This document shows positions 1-9,400 of a stretch of DNA of 33,066 nucleotides, one piece after another; within the stretch, counting starts at the first letter, position 1, and every line of letters begins with the position of its first letter. Made by a program: the position numbers and the translations under genes. Source of the stretch: Oscillospiraceae bacterium (lineage in GTDB: Bacteria; Bacillota; Clostridia; Oscillospirales; Oscillospiraceae); assembly GCA_020025535.1 (NCBI GenBank), contig JAHHRY010000013.1, positions 1 through 33,066 of the forward strand, given 5' to 3'. The notes beneath the pieces were generated by a model. It did not search any database, was not told the DNA's origin, and saw nothing but the letters and a program-made list of their open reading frames with translations.

Positions 1-179
1 TAGAACTTTCTCTTGTTCTTACGGGCAGCTTCAGACTTCTGCTTACGCTTCAGGCTGGGGCTGACATAATGCTCGCGCTTCTTAACTTCGGCAATAACGC
101 CCTCCTTGGCACAGCTGCGCTTAAAACGGCGCAGAGCGCTCTCCAGAGATTCGTTCTCCTTAACGCGAATTTCAGACAT
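1..179 (-). CDS. rpsU: 30S ribosomal protein S21 (stop codon cut by window edge)
   Basis: The frame read leftwards from the ATG at 179 gives 59 residues, beginning MSEIRVKENESLESALRRF and ending in a Lys/Arg-rich tail (RKNKRKF). This is the S21 family pattern at its usual length of about 58-60 residues. S21 is a small basic protein of the 30S platform near the anti-Shine-Dalgarno end of 16S rRNA and acts in translation initiation. The last two visible bases are TA of what must be a stop codon, so the protein is complete but the gene lacks its final base. A strong GGAGGGAGG ribosome site precedes the start. The gene has its own consensus promoter and a structured leader, separate from leuS upstream. 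I do not see what follows it. Confidence 0.95.
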   Translation of the reverse strand, partial: MSEIRVKENESLESALRRFKRSCAKEGVIAEVKKREHYVSPSLKRKQKSEAARKNKRKF

Positions 180-185
180 CGTTTT

Positions 186-195
186 CCCTCCCTCC
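186..195 (-). promoter_or_regulatory. Strong ribosome binding site of rpsU
   Basis: On the minus strand the bases read GGAGGGAGGG, six bases before the rpsU ATG. The match to the anti-Shine-Dalgarno sequence is unusually long, which suits a very highly translated ribosomal protein gene. Confidence 0.8.
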
Positions 196-199
196 GATG

Positions 200-245
200 G
201 CATCCGGCTCACTCCTGGATGCGTTCAGGGCCCAACTTAGTGGGC
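200..245 (-). promoter_or_regulatory. Structured 5' leader of rpsU (two hairpins)
   Basis: On the minus strand the leader contains GCCCA..TGGGC (positions 245-230, loop of six bases) and then GCATCC..GGATGC (222-200, loop of eleven bases containing AGGAG). The first hairpin would begin almost exactly at the predicted transcription start near 245. The hairpins are seen directly. A role in mRNA stability or S21 autoregulation is inference. Confidence 0.5.
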
Positions 246-251
246 TTCAAT

Positions 252-280
252 ATTATAAGCTTTGTTTTCCGGAATGTCAA
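252..280 (-). promoter_or_regulatory. Consensus promoter of rpsU
   Basis: On the minus strand TTGACA (280-275) is followed after 17 bases by TATAAT (257-252). Both boxes match the vegetative sigma-A consensus exactly with ideal spacing. Transcription should start near position 245, giving a leader of about 66 bases. Confidence 0.9.
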
Positions 281-310
281 GCATGAATTCCGTATTTTTT
301 CTGTCAATTC

Positions 311-330
311 TTAAAATTCCCCGGGGAATT
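311..330 (-). terminator. Probable terminator at the end of leuS
   Basis: A perfect 16-base palindrome, AATTCCCCGGGGAATT (315-330), overlaps the leuS stop codon and is followed on the minus strand by TTTTAA. It is short and its central CCGG must form the loop, so it is a modest intrinsic terminator. The next gene, rpsU, has its own promoter, which fits a transcript end here. Confidence 0.45.
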
Positions 331-2824
331 ACTTCACAATCAGATTGACAAGCTTGTTTTTGACCACAATGGTCTTGATGATGGAACCGCCCTGCTTTTC
401 CAGGAAACGGGCAATCTTCTCGTCTGCTACTGCGTTGGCCACCACATCGGCATCTGCCAGGTCTGCGCTCATCAGCACGGTGCCGCGCATTTTACCGTTG
501 ACCTGCACGGCGATATTGATCTCAGAATCCTTGCACTTCTCTTCGGAATACACAGGCCACTGAGATACGGAGCAAATGCCTTCAAATCCCTTCATCTCCC
601 AAATTTCGTCACAGATATGGGGTGCAAAGGGACTCAGCAGCTGCAGCGTGGTCTTGAGTTCCGCACGGTTGCAGCTCTTCTCGCCGAAGTGATTCATCAG
701 CGCCATCAGTGTGGCAATGGCGGTGTTGGGCTTCAGGTTGTCGATGTCCTCGGTAACCTTCTTAATGGTCTTGTGCATCATGCTCATGCTTGCAGCGCTG
801 TACTCGGTCTCCTGATCGGTAACACCCTCTGCCATGGCCCACACACGATCCAGGAAACGCTTGCAGCCCTTGACCGCATTGGGAGACCAGGTGGCAGCTT
901 TCTCAAAGTCGCCGATGAACATGACATAAAGACGCATGGTATCGGCACCATAGGTGCGGATCACATCGTCGGGATTCACAACATTGCCCAGGCTCTTGGA
1001 CATTTTAACCGCAGGACGAAGTGCATCGGAGCCGTACTTGGCTACCATGGCGTCCTTCTCTTCCTGGGTTTCAAAATTGCCTACATAATGGGGATTCTGA
1101 CCCAGAATCATGCCATGGCTGGTACGCTTGGCATAAGGCTCCTTGGTATGAACCACGCCGATGTCATAGAGGAACTTGTACCAGAAACGGGAATACAGCA
1201 GATGCAGCGTGGTATGCTCCATGCCGCCGTTATACCAGTCTACCGGTCCCCAGTATTCCAGTGCCTCGGGAGAAGCCAGTGCTTCGTCGTTGTGAGGATC
1301 CATATAACGCAGGAAATACCAGGAAGAGCCTGCCCACTGGGGCATAGTATCGGTTTCCCGCTTGGCTGCACCGCCGCACTTGGGGCAGGTGCAGTTGACC
1401 CAGTCCGTAATGGCGGACAGGGGGCTTTCACCGTCATCAGTGGGTTCGTAGCTTTCCACGTCCGGCAGCAGCAAAGGCAGCTGGGACTCATCCATGGGCA
1501 CCTCGCCGCACTTGGGACAGTGAATAATGGGGATCGGTTCGCCCCAGTAACGCTGACGGGAGAACACCCAGTCACGCAGCTTGAAATTGGTCTTGGGCTG
1601 ACCGATTTTCTTCTCTTCCAGCCACTTGGTAATGGCGGGAATGGCCTCCTTAACGGTCATACCGTTGAGGAAATCGGAATTGACCATAATGCCGGTATCG
1701 TCCTTCAGAGTAAAGGCAGCCTCCTGCACATTGCCGCCGGCCACGACCTCAATGATCTCACAGCCGAAAGCCTTTGCAAAAGCCCAGTCACGGTCATCAT
1801 GGGCAGGCACGGCCATAATGGCACCGGTGCCGTAGGTAGACAGCACATAATCGGAAATGAAGATGGGAATTTCCTTGCCGTTGACAGGGTTGATGCCCAT
1901 GACTCCCTGCAGCTTTACGCCGGTCTTATCCTTGTTCAGCTCGGTACGCTCCAGATCGCTCTTGGCAGCGGCGGCAGCCTGATAGGCCCTGACCTCCTCC
2001 GCATTGCCCAGACGCTCCATCCACTTGGCAACCAGAGTATGCTCGGGAGAAAGTACCATATAGGTAACGCCAAACAGCGTATCGGGACGGGTGGTGTAAA
2101 CCAGGATCTCATCACCAAGGGTGGACTGGAACTTCACTTCGGCACCATGGCTGCGGCCGATCCAGTTGATCTGCTGCGCCTTGACACGGTCGATGTAGTC
2201 AACATCCTCCAGGTCGTCGATCAGGCGGTCTGCGTACTTGGTGATCCGCAGCATCCACTGGCTCTTCTCCTTACGGATAACGGGAGAGCCGCAGCGCTCG
2301 CAGACACCTTCCACCACTTCCTCATTGGCCAGAACGCACTTACAGCTGGTACACCAGTTGACAGGCATTTTTGCCTTGTAGGCAAGGCCATGCTTGTACA
2401 TCTGCAGGAAAATCCACTGAGTCCACTTGAAATACTTGGGATCTGTCGTGTTGATTTCCCGGTTCCAGTCGAAGCTGTAGCCCAAAGCCTTCAGCTGACG
2501 GCGGAAGTTGGCAATATTATTCTCGGTAACGATTCTGGGATGAATATGGTTCTTAATGGCATAGTTCTCCGTAGGCAGGCCGAATGCGTCATAGCCCATG
2601 GGGAACAGCACATTCATGCCCTCCATACGCTTCTTACGGGCAATGATGTCCATAGCGGTATAGGGTCTGGGATGGCCCACGTGCAGGCCTGCGCCGGAGG
2701 GATACGGAAATTCTACCAGTCCGTAAAACTTAGGCTTGTCGCTGCCGTTCTTTGCTTCGTAAAGGTTCTTATCTTCCCAAATCTTCTGCCACTTGGCTTC
2801 AATGGCAGTAAAATCGTAATTCAT
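329..2824 (-). CDS. leuS: Leucyl-tRNA synthetase
   Basis: This 831-residue protein charges tRNA-Leu with leucine in the cytosol. It is a class I synthetase. The HIGH-type motif reads HVGH at residues 48-51 and the KMSKS loop is at 607-611. A zinc-binding insert shows paired cysteines (CTSCKC and CERCG), and a second Cys-rich stretch (CPKCG twice) lies before the large catalytic insert. The editing (CP1) domain, with its TTRPDTLFG stretch, and the C-terminal anticodon and LSU-interacting region are present, so length and domains are normal for the bacterial type. The start follows GAGGGG with good spacing. It lies 15 bases after rsfS and is the last gene of the smc-leuS unit. No T-box leader precedes it, so leucine-dependent control is not evident here. 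Confidence 0.97.
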   Translation of the reverse strand: MNYDFTAIEAKWQKIWEDKNLYEAKNGSDKPKFYGLVEFPYPSGAGLHVGHPRPYTAMDIIARKKRMEGMNVLFPMGYDAFGLPTENYAIKNHIHPRIVTENNIANFRRQLKALGYSFDWNREINTTDPKYFKWTQWIFLQMYKHGLAYKAKMPVNWCTSCKCVLANEEVVEGVCERCGSPVIRKEKSQWMLRITKYADRLIDDLEDVDYIDRVKAQQINWIGRSHGAEVKFQSTLGDEILVYTTRPDTLFGVTYMVLSPEHTLVAKWMERLGNAEEVRAYQAAAAAKSDLERTELNKDKTGVKLQGVMGINPVNGKEIPIFISDYVLSTYGTGAIMAVPAHDDRDWAFAKAFGCEIIEVVAGGNVQEAAFTLKDDTGIMVNSDFLNGMTVKEAIPAITKWLEEKKIGQPKTNFKLRDWVFSRQRYWGEPIPIIHCPKCGEVPMDESQLPLLLPDVESYEPTDDGESPLSAITDWVNCTCPKCGGAAKRETDTMPQWAGSSWYFLRYMDPHNDEALASPEALEYWGPVDWYNGGMEHTTLHLLYSRFWYKFLYDIGVVHTKEPYAKRTSHGMILGQNPHYVGNFETQEEKDAMVAKYGSDALRPAVKMSKSLGNVVNPDDVIRTYGADTMRLYVMFIGDFEKAATWSPNAVKGCKRFLDRVWAMAEGVTDQETEYSAASMSMMHKTIKKVTEDIDNLKPNTAIATLMALMNHFGEKSCNRAELKTTLQLLSPFAPHICDEIWEMKGFEGICSVSQWPVYSEEKCKDSEINIAVQVNGKMRGTVLMSADLADADVVANAVADEKIARFLEKQGGSIIKTIVVKNKLVNLIVK

Positions 2825-2839
2825 GACTGGTCCCCTCTC

Positions 2840-3208
2840 TTACTTGGTTTCGTCAATAATAATATCTTTCAGGTCTACCTGCTCTGCATCTGCCCACAGG
2901 CGCTCCAGGCCATAGAACTCCCGGGCTTCCTCGGTAAACACATGAACAACGAGGGAACCGAAGTCCAGCAGCTCCCAGGTATTGCCACGATGGCCCTCAC
3001 GGCCCAGCATCGGCTCACCCAGCTGCTCCAGTGTGTATTCTGCATAATCGCACAGGGTTTTGACGTGGGTATTGGAAGTACCGGTGCAGATCAGGAAATA
3101 ATCCGCAAGGCTGGAAACATCGTTGATTCTCAGCAGTTTGATATCGACGCCCTTCTTGGCGTCCAGAGCTTTGGTGACCTCGTAAGCAACTTCTTTTGCA
3201 GTTAACAT
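2840..3208 (-). CDS. rsfS: Ribosomal silencing factor RsfS (Iojap/YbeB family)
   Basis: This 122-residue protein is the size of bacterial RsfS. It carries the family core: VDIKLLRIND, then ADYFLICTG, then GHRGNTWELLDFGSLVVHVF near the end. RsfS binds uL14 on the 50S subunit and blocks joining to 30S when nutrients are scarce. The gene sits between nadD/yqeK and leuS, the usual neighbourhood of rsfS in Firmicutes. An AAAGGAT ribosome site precedes the start. The acidic C-terminal tail (LKDIIIDETK) is unremarkable. Confidence 0.95.
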   Translation of the reverse strand: MLTAKEVAYEVTKALDAKKGVDIKLLRINDVSSLADYFLICTGTSNTHVKTLCDYAEYTLEQLGEPMLGREGHRGNTWELLDFGSLVVHVFTEEAREFYGLERLWADAEQVDLKDIIIDETK

Positions 3209-3238
3209 AACTTTAACATCCTTTCTGGAATGTATCTT

Positions 3239-4420
3239 CTATTGTAATGTTTCAAGATAGGCAAGGGTTTGCTGGGATTCGGGAGAAATCTCCTGTTTTT
3301 GCTCCTGCAGCAAAGCGATGGTCATTTCCAGACCGCGCTTCAGCGCCTGATTCATGTCTACCGTTGTCAGATGCCGCAGTTCCTCCACTCCGGGGAAATT
3401 CCGGCTTGGCTCCATGTAGTCCGCCACATAAAGGATTGTCTCCAGCATATTCATACCGGGTTTGCCGGTGGTATGGCAGCAAATCGCATCCACGACTGCC
3501 TGATTCTCTCCGAAGATCCGCTGTGCCACCAGACTTCCGGTGAGCGCATGGAGAGTTTTCGGATTTTTCTCGCAAAAATTGTCTAAAATTATACCATATT
3601 CCCGGCATAATGTCAATTGAAGTTCCCCGTCCAGGGCTTTGGTAATGTCGTGAAGCAATGCGGCGCGTTCCGCATCCACCGGATTTGCTTCCCACTGCTT
3701 TGCCAGCCTCACCGCCGTATCCCGGCAGCCCAGCACATGGGCAACACGGTTCGGCTTCAGCAGGCGCACCACCACCTGCTCCAGCTCTTCTACCGGCAGG
3801 TTATGGTAATCCTTGCCTGTGCCGTACAGGCCGTGTCCGTAGATATACGCCGACACTTTCTCCGAAAGGAACGAAGACGCACACCGAAACACCAGCATCC
3901 GCCGCAGCTGGGTGGAGGAAATATCAATCACCGGATTATCCAGCAGAATCACACGGGTTCCCATCTCTTCGAGTTTCGCTTTCTGAAGTTCCGCCTGCTC
4001 CCGTTCTCCCCGGTCGCCACGGTAGAAAACACCGATGGTTACCTCTGAAAAGATTTTTTCCGGTTCTTTCCACTGACAGACCGTCCGGAACATATCGCTG
4101 CCCATCAGCAGAAACAGCTCCGCTTCCGGGTACAGGTTCCGTACCTGTGCCACGGTTTCATAGGTGTAGCTGGGTCCCTCCCGAAGCATGGACAGATCCG
4201 ATGCCTCGATTCTGGGATTTCCCGCCACCGTCAGCCGCAGCATTTCCAGCCGCTGCTCAGGGGTGGGAGAATCCTCCGGGAGAACTTTATGGGGCAGAAT
4301 GCGGTCCGGAATCATCAGAAGTTTATCAAGCTCCAGCGCATCCACTGCACGGACTGCTGCCATATAATGTCCTACATGAACGGGATTATAGGTTCCGCCG
4401 TAAATACCGATTCGTTCCAT
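3239..4420 (-). CDS. nadD: Fusion of nicotinate-nucleotide adenylyltransferase (NadD) and YqeK HD-domain phosphohydrolase
   Basis: One 393-residue frame contains two enzymes that are separate, adjacent genes in most Firmicutes. Residues 1-200 are NadD: GIYGGTYNPVHVGH (nucleotidyltransferase HxGH at 15-18) and the ISSTQLRR motif at 167-174. NadD adenylates nicotinate mononucleotide for NAD synthesis. Residues about 208-393 are YqeK: an RVAHVLG histidine at 228 and the HD pair at 257-258 in LLHDITK, a metal-binding site. The YqeK family is known for splitting diadenosine tetraphosphate. The linker (about 200-210) is short and no internal stop or start is needed. Each half is full length, so this looks like a true fusion rather than an error. 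The start follows GGAGG. The stop lies 30 bases before rsfS. Confidence 0.93.
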   Translation of the reverse strand: MERIGIYGGTYNPVHVGHYMAAVRAVDALELDKLLMIPDRILPHKVLPEDSPTPEQRLEMLRLTVAGNPRIEASDLSMLREGPSYTYETVAQVRNLYPEAELFLLMGSDMFRTVCQWKEPEKIFSEVTIGVFYRGDRGEREQAELQKAKLEEMGTRVILLDNPVIDISSTQLRRMLVFRCASSFLSEKVSAYIYGHGLYGTGKDYHNLPVEELEQVVVRLLKPNRVAHVLGCRDTAVRLAKQWEANPVDAERAALLHDITKALDGELQLTLCREYGIILDNFCEKNPKTLHALTGSLVAQRIFGENQAVVDAICCHTTGKPGMNMLETILYVADYMEPSRNFPGVEELRHLTTVDMNQALKRGLEMTIALLQEQKQEISPESQQTLAYLETLQ

Positions 4421-4463
4421 AATTACCTCCGCTCTTCAAAGTAGTTCTGCCTTACTCCGTGGT

Positions 4464-4934
4464 TCAGTCCTGATTTCTCAATTGTTTTTCGCGTTCACGC
4501 TCGATGGCTCTTTCGATCGCCTGCTGGCGGAAATATTCGTTGCGCTGTTCCCGCTGCTGCTTGGCAGCCATACGGCGGGCCTTTTCGCTTCTGCGAACAG
4601 GGTCCATCCGGGAAACAGGGGTTGCCTTCCGCTTGGCGCGGCCGGTCTGGTTGCGTTCTTCCTGACATTTTTCGCTGAAGCGATAAATGACGAACTTGGA
4701 GCCCACACAGGCAACGCCGTCGGCACCGGTAGCCTCACAAATGGCATCGGACACCTCGCGTGCGGTCATCAGGGAAGTTTCCAAAGTCTTTCCCTTGACC
4801 AGCTCTCTGGCGGTCAGCAGACGCTCCGCCTCTTCGATGACAGCGTCCGTAACGCCGTCCTTGCCTACGATCAATGTTGTATCCAGGGGGTTGGCCTGGG
4901 CGCGAAGCTCTGCGCGCTGCTTACTTGTCAGCAT
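4464..4934 (-). CDS. yhbY: YhbY-family (CRM domain) RNA-binding protein with basic tail
   Basis: This 156-residue protein begins with a CRM/YhbY fold: LTSKQRAELRAQAN at the N terminus, then LIVGKDGVT and a region ending ACVGSKFVIYRFS near residue 88. YhbY proteins bind pre-50S ribosomal particles and assist assembly. The usual bacterial protein is about 95-105 residues. Here a further 55 residues are very rich in Arg, Lys, Gln and Glu and look helical or disordered, which may extend RNA binding. The start overlaps the end of rdgB by 14 bases and its AAGGAGG ribosome site lies inside rdgB, so translation is coupled. RNA-binding function is from the family; the role of the tail is unknown. Confidence 0.88.
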   Translation of the reverse strand: MLTSKQRAELRAQANPLDTTLIVGKDGVTDAVIEEAERLLTARELVKGKTLETSLMTAREVSDAICEATGADGVACVGSKFVIYRFSEKCQEERNQTGRAKRKATPVSRMDPVRRSEKARRMAAKQQREQRNEYFRQQAIERAIEREREKQLRNQD

Positions 4935-5526
4935 AATTTGCCTCCTTGAGTTTCTCTTTTAAAAGATTCAGTGCCAAAGCCCGATGGGAAACTTTATTTT
5001 TCTCTTCCTGAGAAACCTCCGCAAAAGTTTTGCCAAAGGGCGGATAATAGAAAATAGGGTCGTATCCGAAGCCGCCTTCTCCGGCGGGCGCACGCAGCAG
5101 CTCACCGTGGGCTTCTCCACGAGCCTGAATCACCTTGCCGTCCGGGGTTATAAAGGTGATTACGCATACAAACTGTGCCTGACGCTGTCCGTCGGGTACA
5201 TTCTCCGTGTTCTTCAGGAGAAGCTGAAGTCTTCCCCAGTCATCCAGACTTTCATCAAATCCGTAACGGGCGGAGTAAATGCCCGGTGCTCCGTTCAAAG
5301 CATCCACCGCAATACCGGAATCGTCGGCAATAGCAGGAAGGCCTGTGGCTTTCATCACCGCCTCCGCCTTCAGGAGGGAATTCTCTTCAAAGGTGGAGCC
5401 GGTTTCTTCCACATCGATGTCCACGCCCAACTGGGACTGCAGCACCAGTTCAAAACCAAATTTTTCCGTAATTTTACTGATTTCCACCAGTTTATGGGGA
5501 TTTTTACTAGCCAAAACAACCTTCAT
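4921..5526 (-). CDS. rdgB: XTP/dITP pyrophosphatase (RdgB/HAM1 family)
   Basis: This 201-residue enzyme hydrolyses non-canonical purine triphosphates (dITP, XTP) to monophosphates and keeps them out of DNA and RNA. Family motifs are all present: ASKNPHK at the start, ADDSGIAVDALNGAPGIYSAR in the middle, GFGYDPIF, and SHRALA near the end. I chose the ATG at 5526 because it follows AGAGGGGGAA and gives the canonical N terminus (MKVVLASKN). The frame stays open for 16 codons further upstream, but these read into the end of ftsY. It lies 13 bases after ftsY and overlaps yhbY by 14 bases. Confidence 0.95.
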   Translation of the reverse strand: MKVVLASKNPHKLVEISKITEKFGFELVLQSQLGVDIDVEETGSTFEENSLLKAEAVMKATGLPAIADDSGIAVDALNGAPGIYSARYGFDESLDDWGRLQLLLKNTENVPDGQRQAQFVCVITFITPDGKVIQARGEAHGELLRAPAGEGGFGYDPIFYYPPFGKTFAEVSQEEKNKVSHRALALNLLKEKLKEANYADK

Positions 5527-5539
5527 ATTCTTCCCCCTC

Positions 5540-6445
5540 TTACAGCAGCGCATCCACGAAATCCCGGGCCACAAAAGGCATCAGGTCGTCCGCCTGTTCA
5601 CCTACGCCCACAAATTTCACGGGAATCTGCAGGGCATCACTGACGGCAATCACGATGCCACCCTTGGCGGTGCCGTCCAGCTTTGTCAGTGCCACTGCGG
5701 TAACACCGGCAATTTCCTTGAACTGCTTTGCCTGAATCAGGCCGTTCTGTCCGGTAGTGCCATCCAGAACCAGCAGCACTTCCTTGGCTGCATCCGGCAG
5801 TTCGCGGTTCACGATGCGGCTGATTTTGTTCAGCTCATTCATCAGATTCTGCTTATTGTGCAGGCGGCCTGCGGTATCGATAATGATAACTTCGGAATTT
5901 CTGGCCTTGGCTGCCTGAATGCCGTCGAACACTACGGAAGCCGGATCCGCACCCTCATGCTGGCGCACAATCGCAGCACCGCTCCGCTTGCTCCAGATTT
6001 CCAGCTGATCTGCCGCTGCGGCACGGAAGGTATCTCCCGCCACCAGCAGGACATCCTTGCCCTGTTTGGTCAGCTGCGTAGCAATTTTGCCGATGGTGGT
6101 GGTCTTGCCTACGCCATTGACGCCAATGACCAGAATAACCGAAGGCTTCGTGGACAGATTCAGGGCGGTATCTCCCACATTCAGCATATCTACCAGGATG
6201 TCCTTCAGAGCATTCTTTGCTTCCTCAGGTGTCTTTATGTGCTGTTCACGAATTGCCTTACGCAGCCGTTCCACCGCTTTCGTGGAAGTTTCCACGCCCA
6301 GATCCGCAAGAATCAGGCTCTCTTCCAGCTCATCGTAAAAGTCATCGTCAATCTGGCTGAAGCCGGAAAACACGCTGCCGAGCGTGCTGTTCAGCGCATC
6401 TCTTGTTTTGGTGAGGCCGGCCTTGATTTTGTCAAAAAAGCCCAT
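5540..6445 (-). CDS. ftsY: Signal recognition particle receptor FtsY
   Basis: This 301-residue GTPase receives ribosome-SRP complexes at the membrane and docks them on SecYEG. Residues 1-90 form the helical N domain (DDDFYDELEESLILADLGV). The G domain shows GVNGVGKTTT (108-117), DTFRAAA, DTAGR and TKLDGTAKGG, and the C terminus has GVGE followed by a helix. The acidic A domain seen in proteobacteria is absent, as is usual in Firmicutes. Membrane contact probably comes from the short amphipathic start (MGFFDKIKAGL). It follows smc by 13 bases, the common Firmicutes order. Confidence 0.97.
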   Translation of the reverse strand: MGFFDKIKAGLTKTRDALNSTLGSVFSGFSQIDDDFYDELEESLILADLGVETSTKAVERLRKAIREQHIKTPEEAKNALKDILVDMLNVGDTALNLSTKPSVILVIGVNGVGKTTTIGKIATQLTKQGKDVLLVAGDTFRAAAADQLEIWSKRSGAAIVRQHEGADPASVVFDGIQAAKARNSEVIIIDTAGRLHNKQNLMNELNKISRIVNRELPDAAKEVLLVLDGTTGQNGLIQAKQFKEIAGVTAVALTKLDGTAKGGIVIAVSDALQIPVKFVGVGEQADDLMPFVARDFVDALL

Positions 6446-6458
6446 TTTTCATACTCCT

Positions 6459-9400
6459 TTATTCGATAATCCCAAGATATTCTTCCATCTGGTTCAAATC
6501 CAGCCGCAGCAGCTTGGAAACACCCTGCTCCTGCATGGTCACACCGTAGAGCACATCGGAAGCTTCCATCGTGCCACGGCGGTGGGTAATGACAATAAAC
6601 TGGGTTTTTTCACTGAGGTTGTGCATATAGGTGGCGAATCGTTCAACATTGCGGTCGTCCAGTGCGGCATCAATCTCATCGAGCATACAGAAGGGCGTCG
6701 GGCGTACCTTCAGAATGGCGAAATACAACGCAATTGCCACGAACGCCTTTTCGCCGCCGGACAGCAGTGTGATGGTCTTGACCTGCTTTCCGGGAGGCTG
6801 CACACGAATTTCAATGCCGCAGGTCAGAGGCTCCTCCGGATTTTCCAGAATCAGCTGACCCTTACCGCCGCCAAACATTTCTTCAAAGGTCTGGCCGAAA
6901 TAATGGTCGATTTTCTGGAACTCCGACACAAATATCGTGGTCATTTCCTGTGTAATTCCCTTGATAATGCTTTCCAGTTCCCGTTTGGAGGTCAGTACAT
7001 CATCCCTCTGGGAAGAAAGATAGGTATACCGCTCATTGACGCGGGCGTATTCCTCTATGGCGCCCAGATTGGGAGTGCCCAGAGCGCCGATCTTTCGCTT
7101 CAGCTCGGCAATGCGCCGGTTTCCCGCGGACACGGACTCGATCTGTCCGCGATGCTCGCCGGCTGTGCCGGGAGTCAGGCCGTAGGAATCCCACAGCTTA
7201 TCGATGATCTGCCGTTCCTCCATGGATGTAGTAATTTTCTTCTGCTCCAAAGCGGCACAGGCACGCTCCATGGTGAGGATGTCTTTATTCTTCTCCTGGG
7301 ATTCCCGTTCGGAACGGGTCTTGGTTGCTTCCGCCTCCGCGCGGGCCTTCAGAATTGCCTGCATATTGCTTCGCATTTCCTCGGCCTGCACATCGTTTTC
7401 CTGCTGTCTCGTCTGCAAAAGTGCAATTTCCTCTTCCAGCCGGGCATTTTCCTCGGCAGTAGCCTCCACCAGCGCCAGCTTTTTCTCCCGGTCGCCTTCC
7501 ATGGCGCTGCGAAGATTCTGCAGGTCTGCAATATGGCTCAGCGCCGTGGCACGCTCTGCTTCCAGAGCTGCTTCTTCGGTTTTCTGCGCCGTCATGGTAT
7601 CGGAAATAGATGCGGTAGCAGCTGCAGCTTCGCTCTGGCTGCCTTCCAGCCGGGCAATCTGCTGCCGGATCTGGCTCAGCTGCTCGGTATAAACCTGAAT
7701 TTTTGCCTGCTGGGCAGCACAGCGCTCCCGATCACCGGTTTCCCGATCCTGCAGGGCTTTCCGTTCCCGCTGTGCAGAGGCGACCGCCTCTGCAATGGTA
7801 TCCAGAAGAATTTCATGCTGCTTTTCCTGTCCCTGCAGGCGAAGCACCTGATCCTCCGCTTCACGCAGCTGTTCTCTGGCGGTATCCAGCTGGAACTGCA
7901 CCTGATCCACCCCTCGCTGGGCTTCCTGAAGTTCCGCTTCTGTCGCCAGTTTCTGCTGATTCCATGTTTTTTCCTGCCGGGTCAGTTTTTCCAGCTCATT
8001 GGCTCTGGACAAAATACCCGCTTCTTTATTGACAGAACCGCCGGTCATGGAACCGCCGGGGTTCATGACCTGACCGTCCAGGGTAACGATTTTGAATCGG
8101 TTACGATACTGATTGGCCATGGCAATCGCGGCATCAATATCCTGCGCGATCACCGTCCGGCCCAGTAAATTCTCCACAACGCCCCGGTACCGTTCATCGC
8201 TGCTGACAAGATCGGAGGCAACTCCCACAAATCCGCGGCAGCGCTCAAGGCCGCTCTCCTGAAGGCTCTTTCCACGGATAGTGGAAAGCGGCAGGAAGGT
8301 CGCACGACCGCCGCCGGTACGTTTCAGGTAAGAAATAGCCGCCTTACCATCCTGCTCCTGATCCACAACGATCTGCTGCATGGCGCCGCCCAGAGCAATT
8401 TCAATTGCCACCGTATAGGCATCCTCCGTGCGGATCAGCCGGGACACCGGGCCGTGGATATTATGCAGCGTGCCCCGCTGGGCCTCCTGCATCACCATAC
8501 GGACGGATTTCTGATAGCTTTCAAAATCCCGCTCCATGGCACGGAATACCTTTGCCTTGGCGGAAACAGAATTGAGTTTTCCCGTCAGATCCCGCAGCTG
8601 CTCTGCCAGCGCATCCCGCTTCTGAATGCGTGTATTCAGCCGAAGATTATAACCGGCAATGGTATTATTGGCAGCCGTTACATTCTCCTGTGCACGGTAC
8701 AGCTCTTTTCGGGTGTTGTCCAGATTCTCCTGTGCCTGACTGCGGCGGTCTTCACCCGAAGACAGGTCGCCGTCCAATTCAGCGGCACGCGTTTGGGTCT
8801 GCTCCAGACTCTGCTGAAGGCCCCGGACATCCGCTTCTCTGCCGGCAATATCCGCCGCCAGAGAGGTTTCCTTTCCGCGCAGCTCCAGGAACTGCCGGGT
8901 AATGCCCTGTGCGTTGGAGGTCATCTCCGTCAGCTGCTGCCGGAGAGTCTCCAGGCTTCTGCGTTTTTCCTCCAGGGTAGTTTCGATTTCCGAAATACGC
9001 AGCCGGGTCTGCTGAATCTGGGACGCAATTCCGCCGTTGCGGTCTTCCTGTCCCTGAAGTTCTTCCTTGATACGGAGGATATTCTGTGTATTATTCTCCA
9101 CATTGCCATGAAGAACCGCCATCTGGCCATCCAGCTGCTGGTGGGTTGCTTCCAGCATACTCACCTTTACACGGACATTCTCCAGCTCGCTGTCCCGCTC
9201 TCGGAGGGTATCTCCCATTGCTTCCGCCCGGGCATAGAGCTTATCCAAATCGTCATGCGCCTGCTGCAGCACAAAAGAAGCGCTATTGTAGTCTTCTTCC
9301 GCCTTTTTGGCCGCCGCAGACAGCTTGTCCAGCGTGTCCAGCCACACGGCCACTTCCACTCCCTGCAGCTCATCCTTCAGCTCCATGTAACGCTTGGCTT

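Noticed and set aside
2825..2839. T-box leader of leuS
   Set aside because: Only 15 bases separate rsfS and leuS; there is no room for a T-box.
617..3205. 862-codon open frame on the plus strand opposite leuS and rsfS
   Set aside because: It is exactly antisense to two intact conserved genes, has no ribosome site or known domain, and its length reflects the codon bias of leuS.
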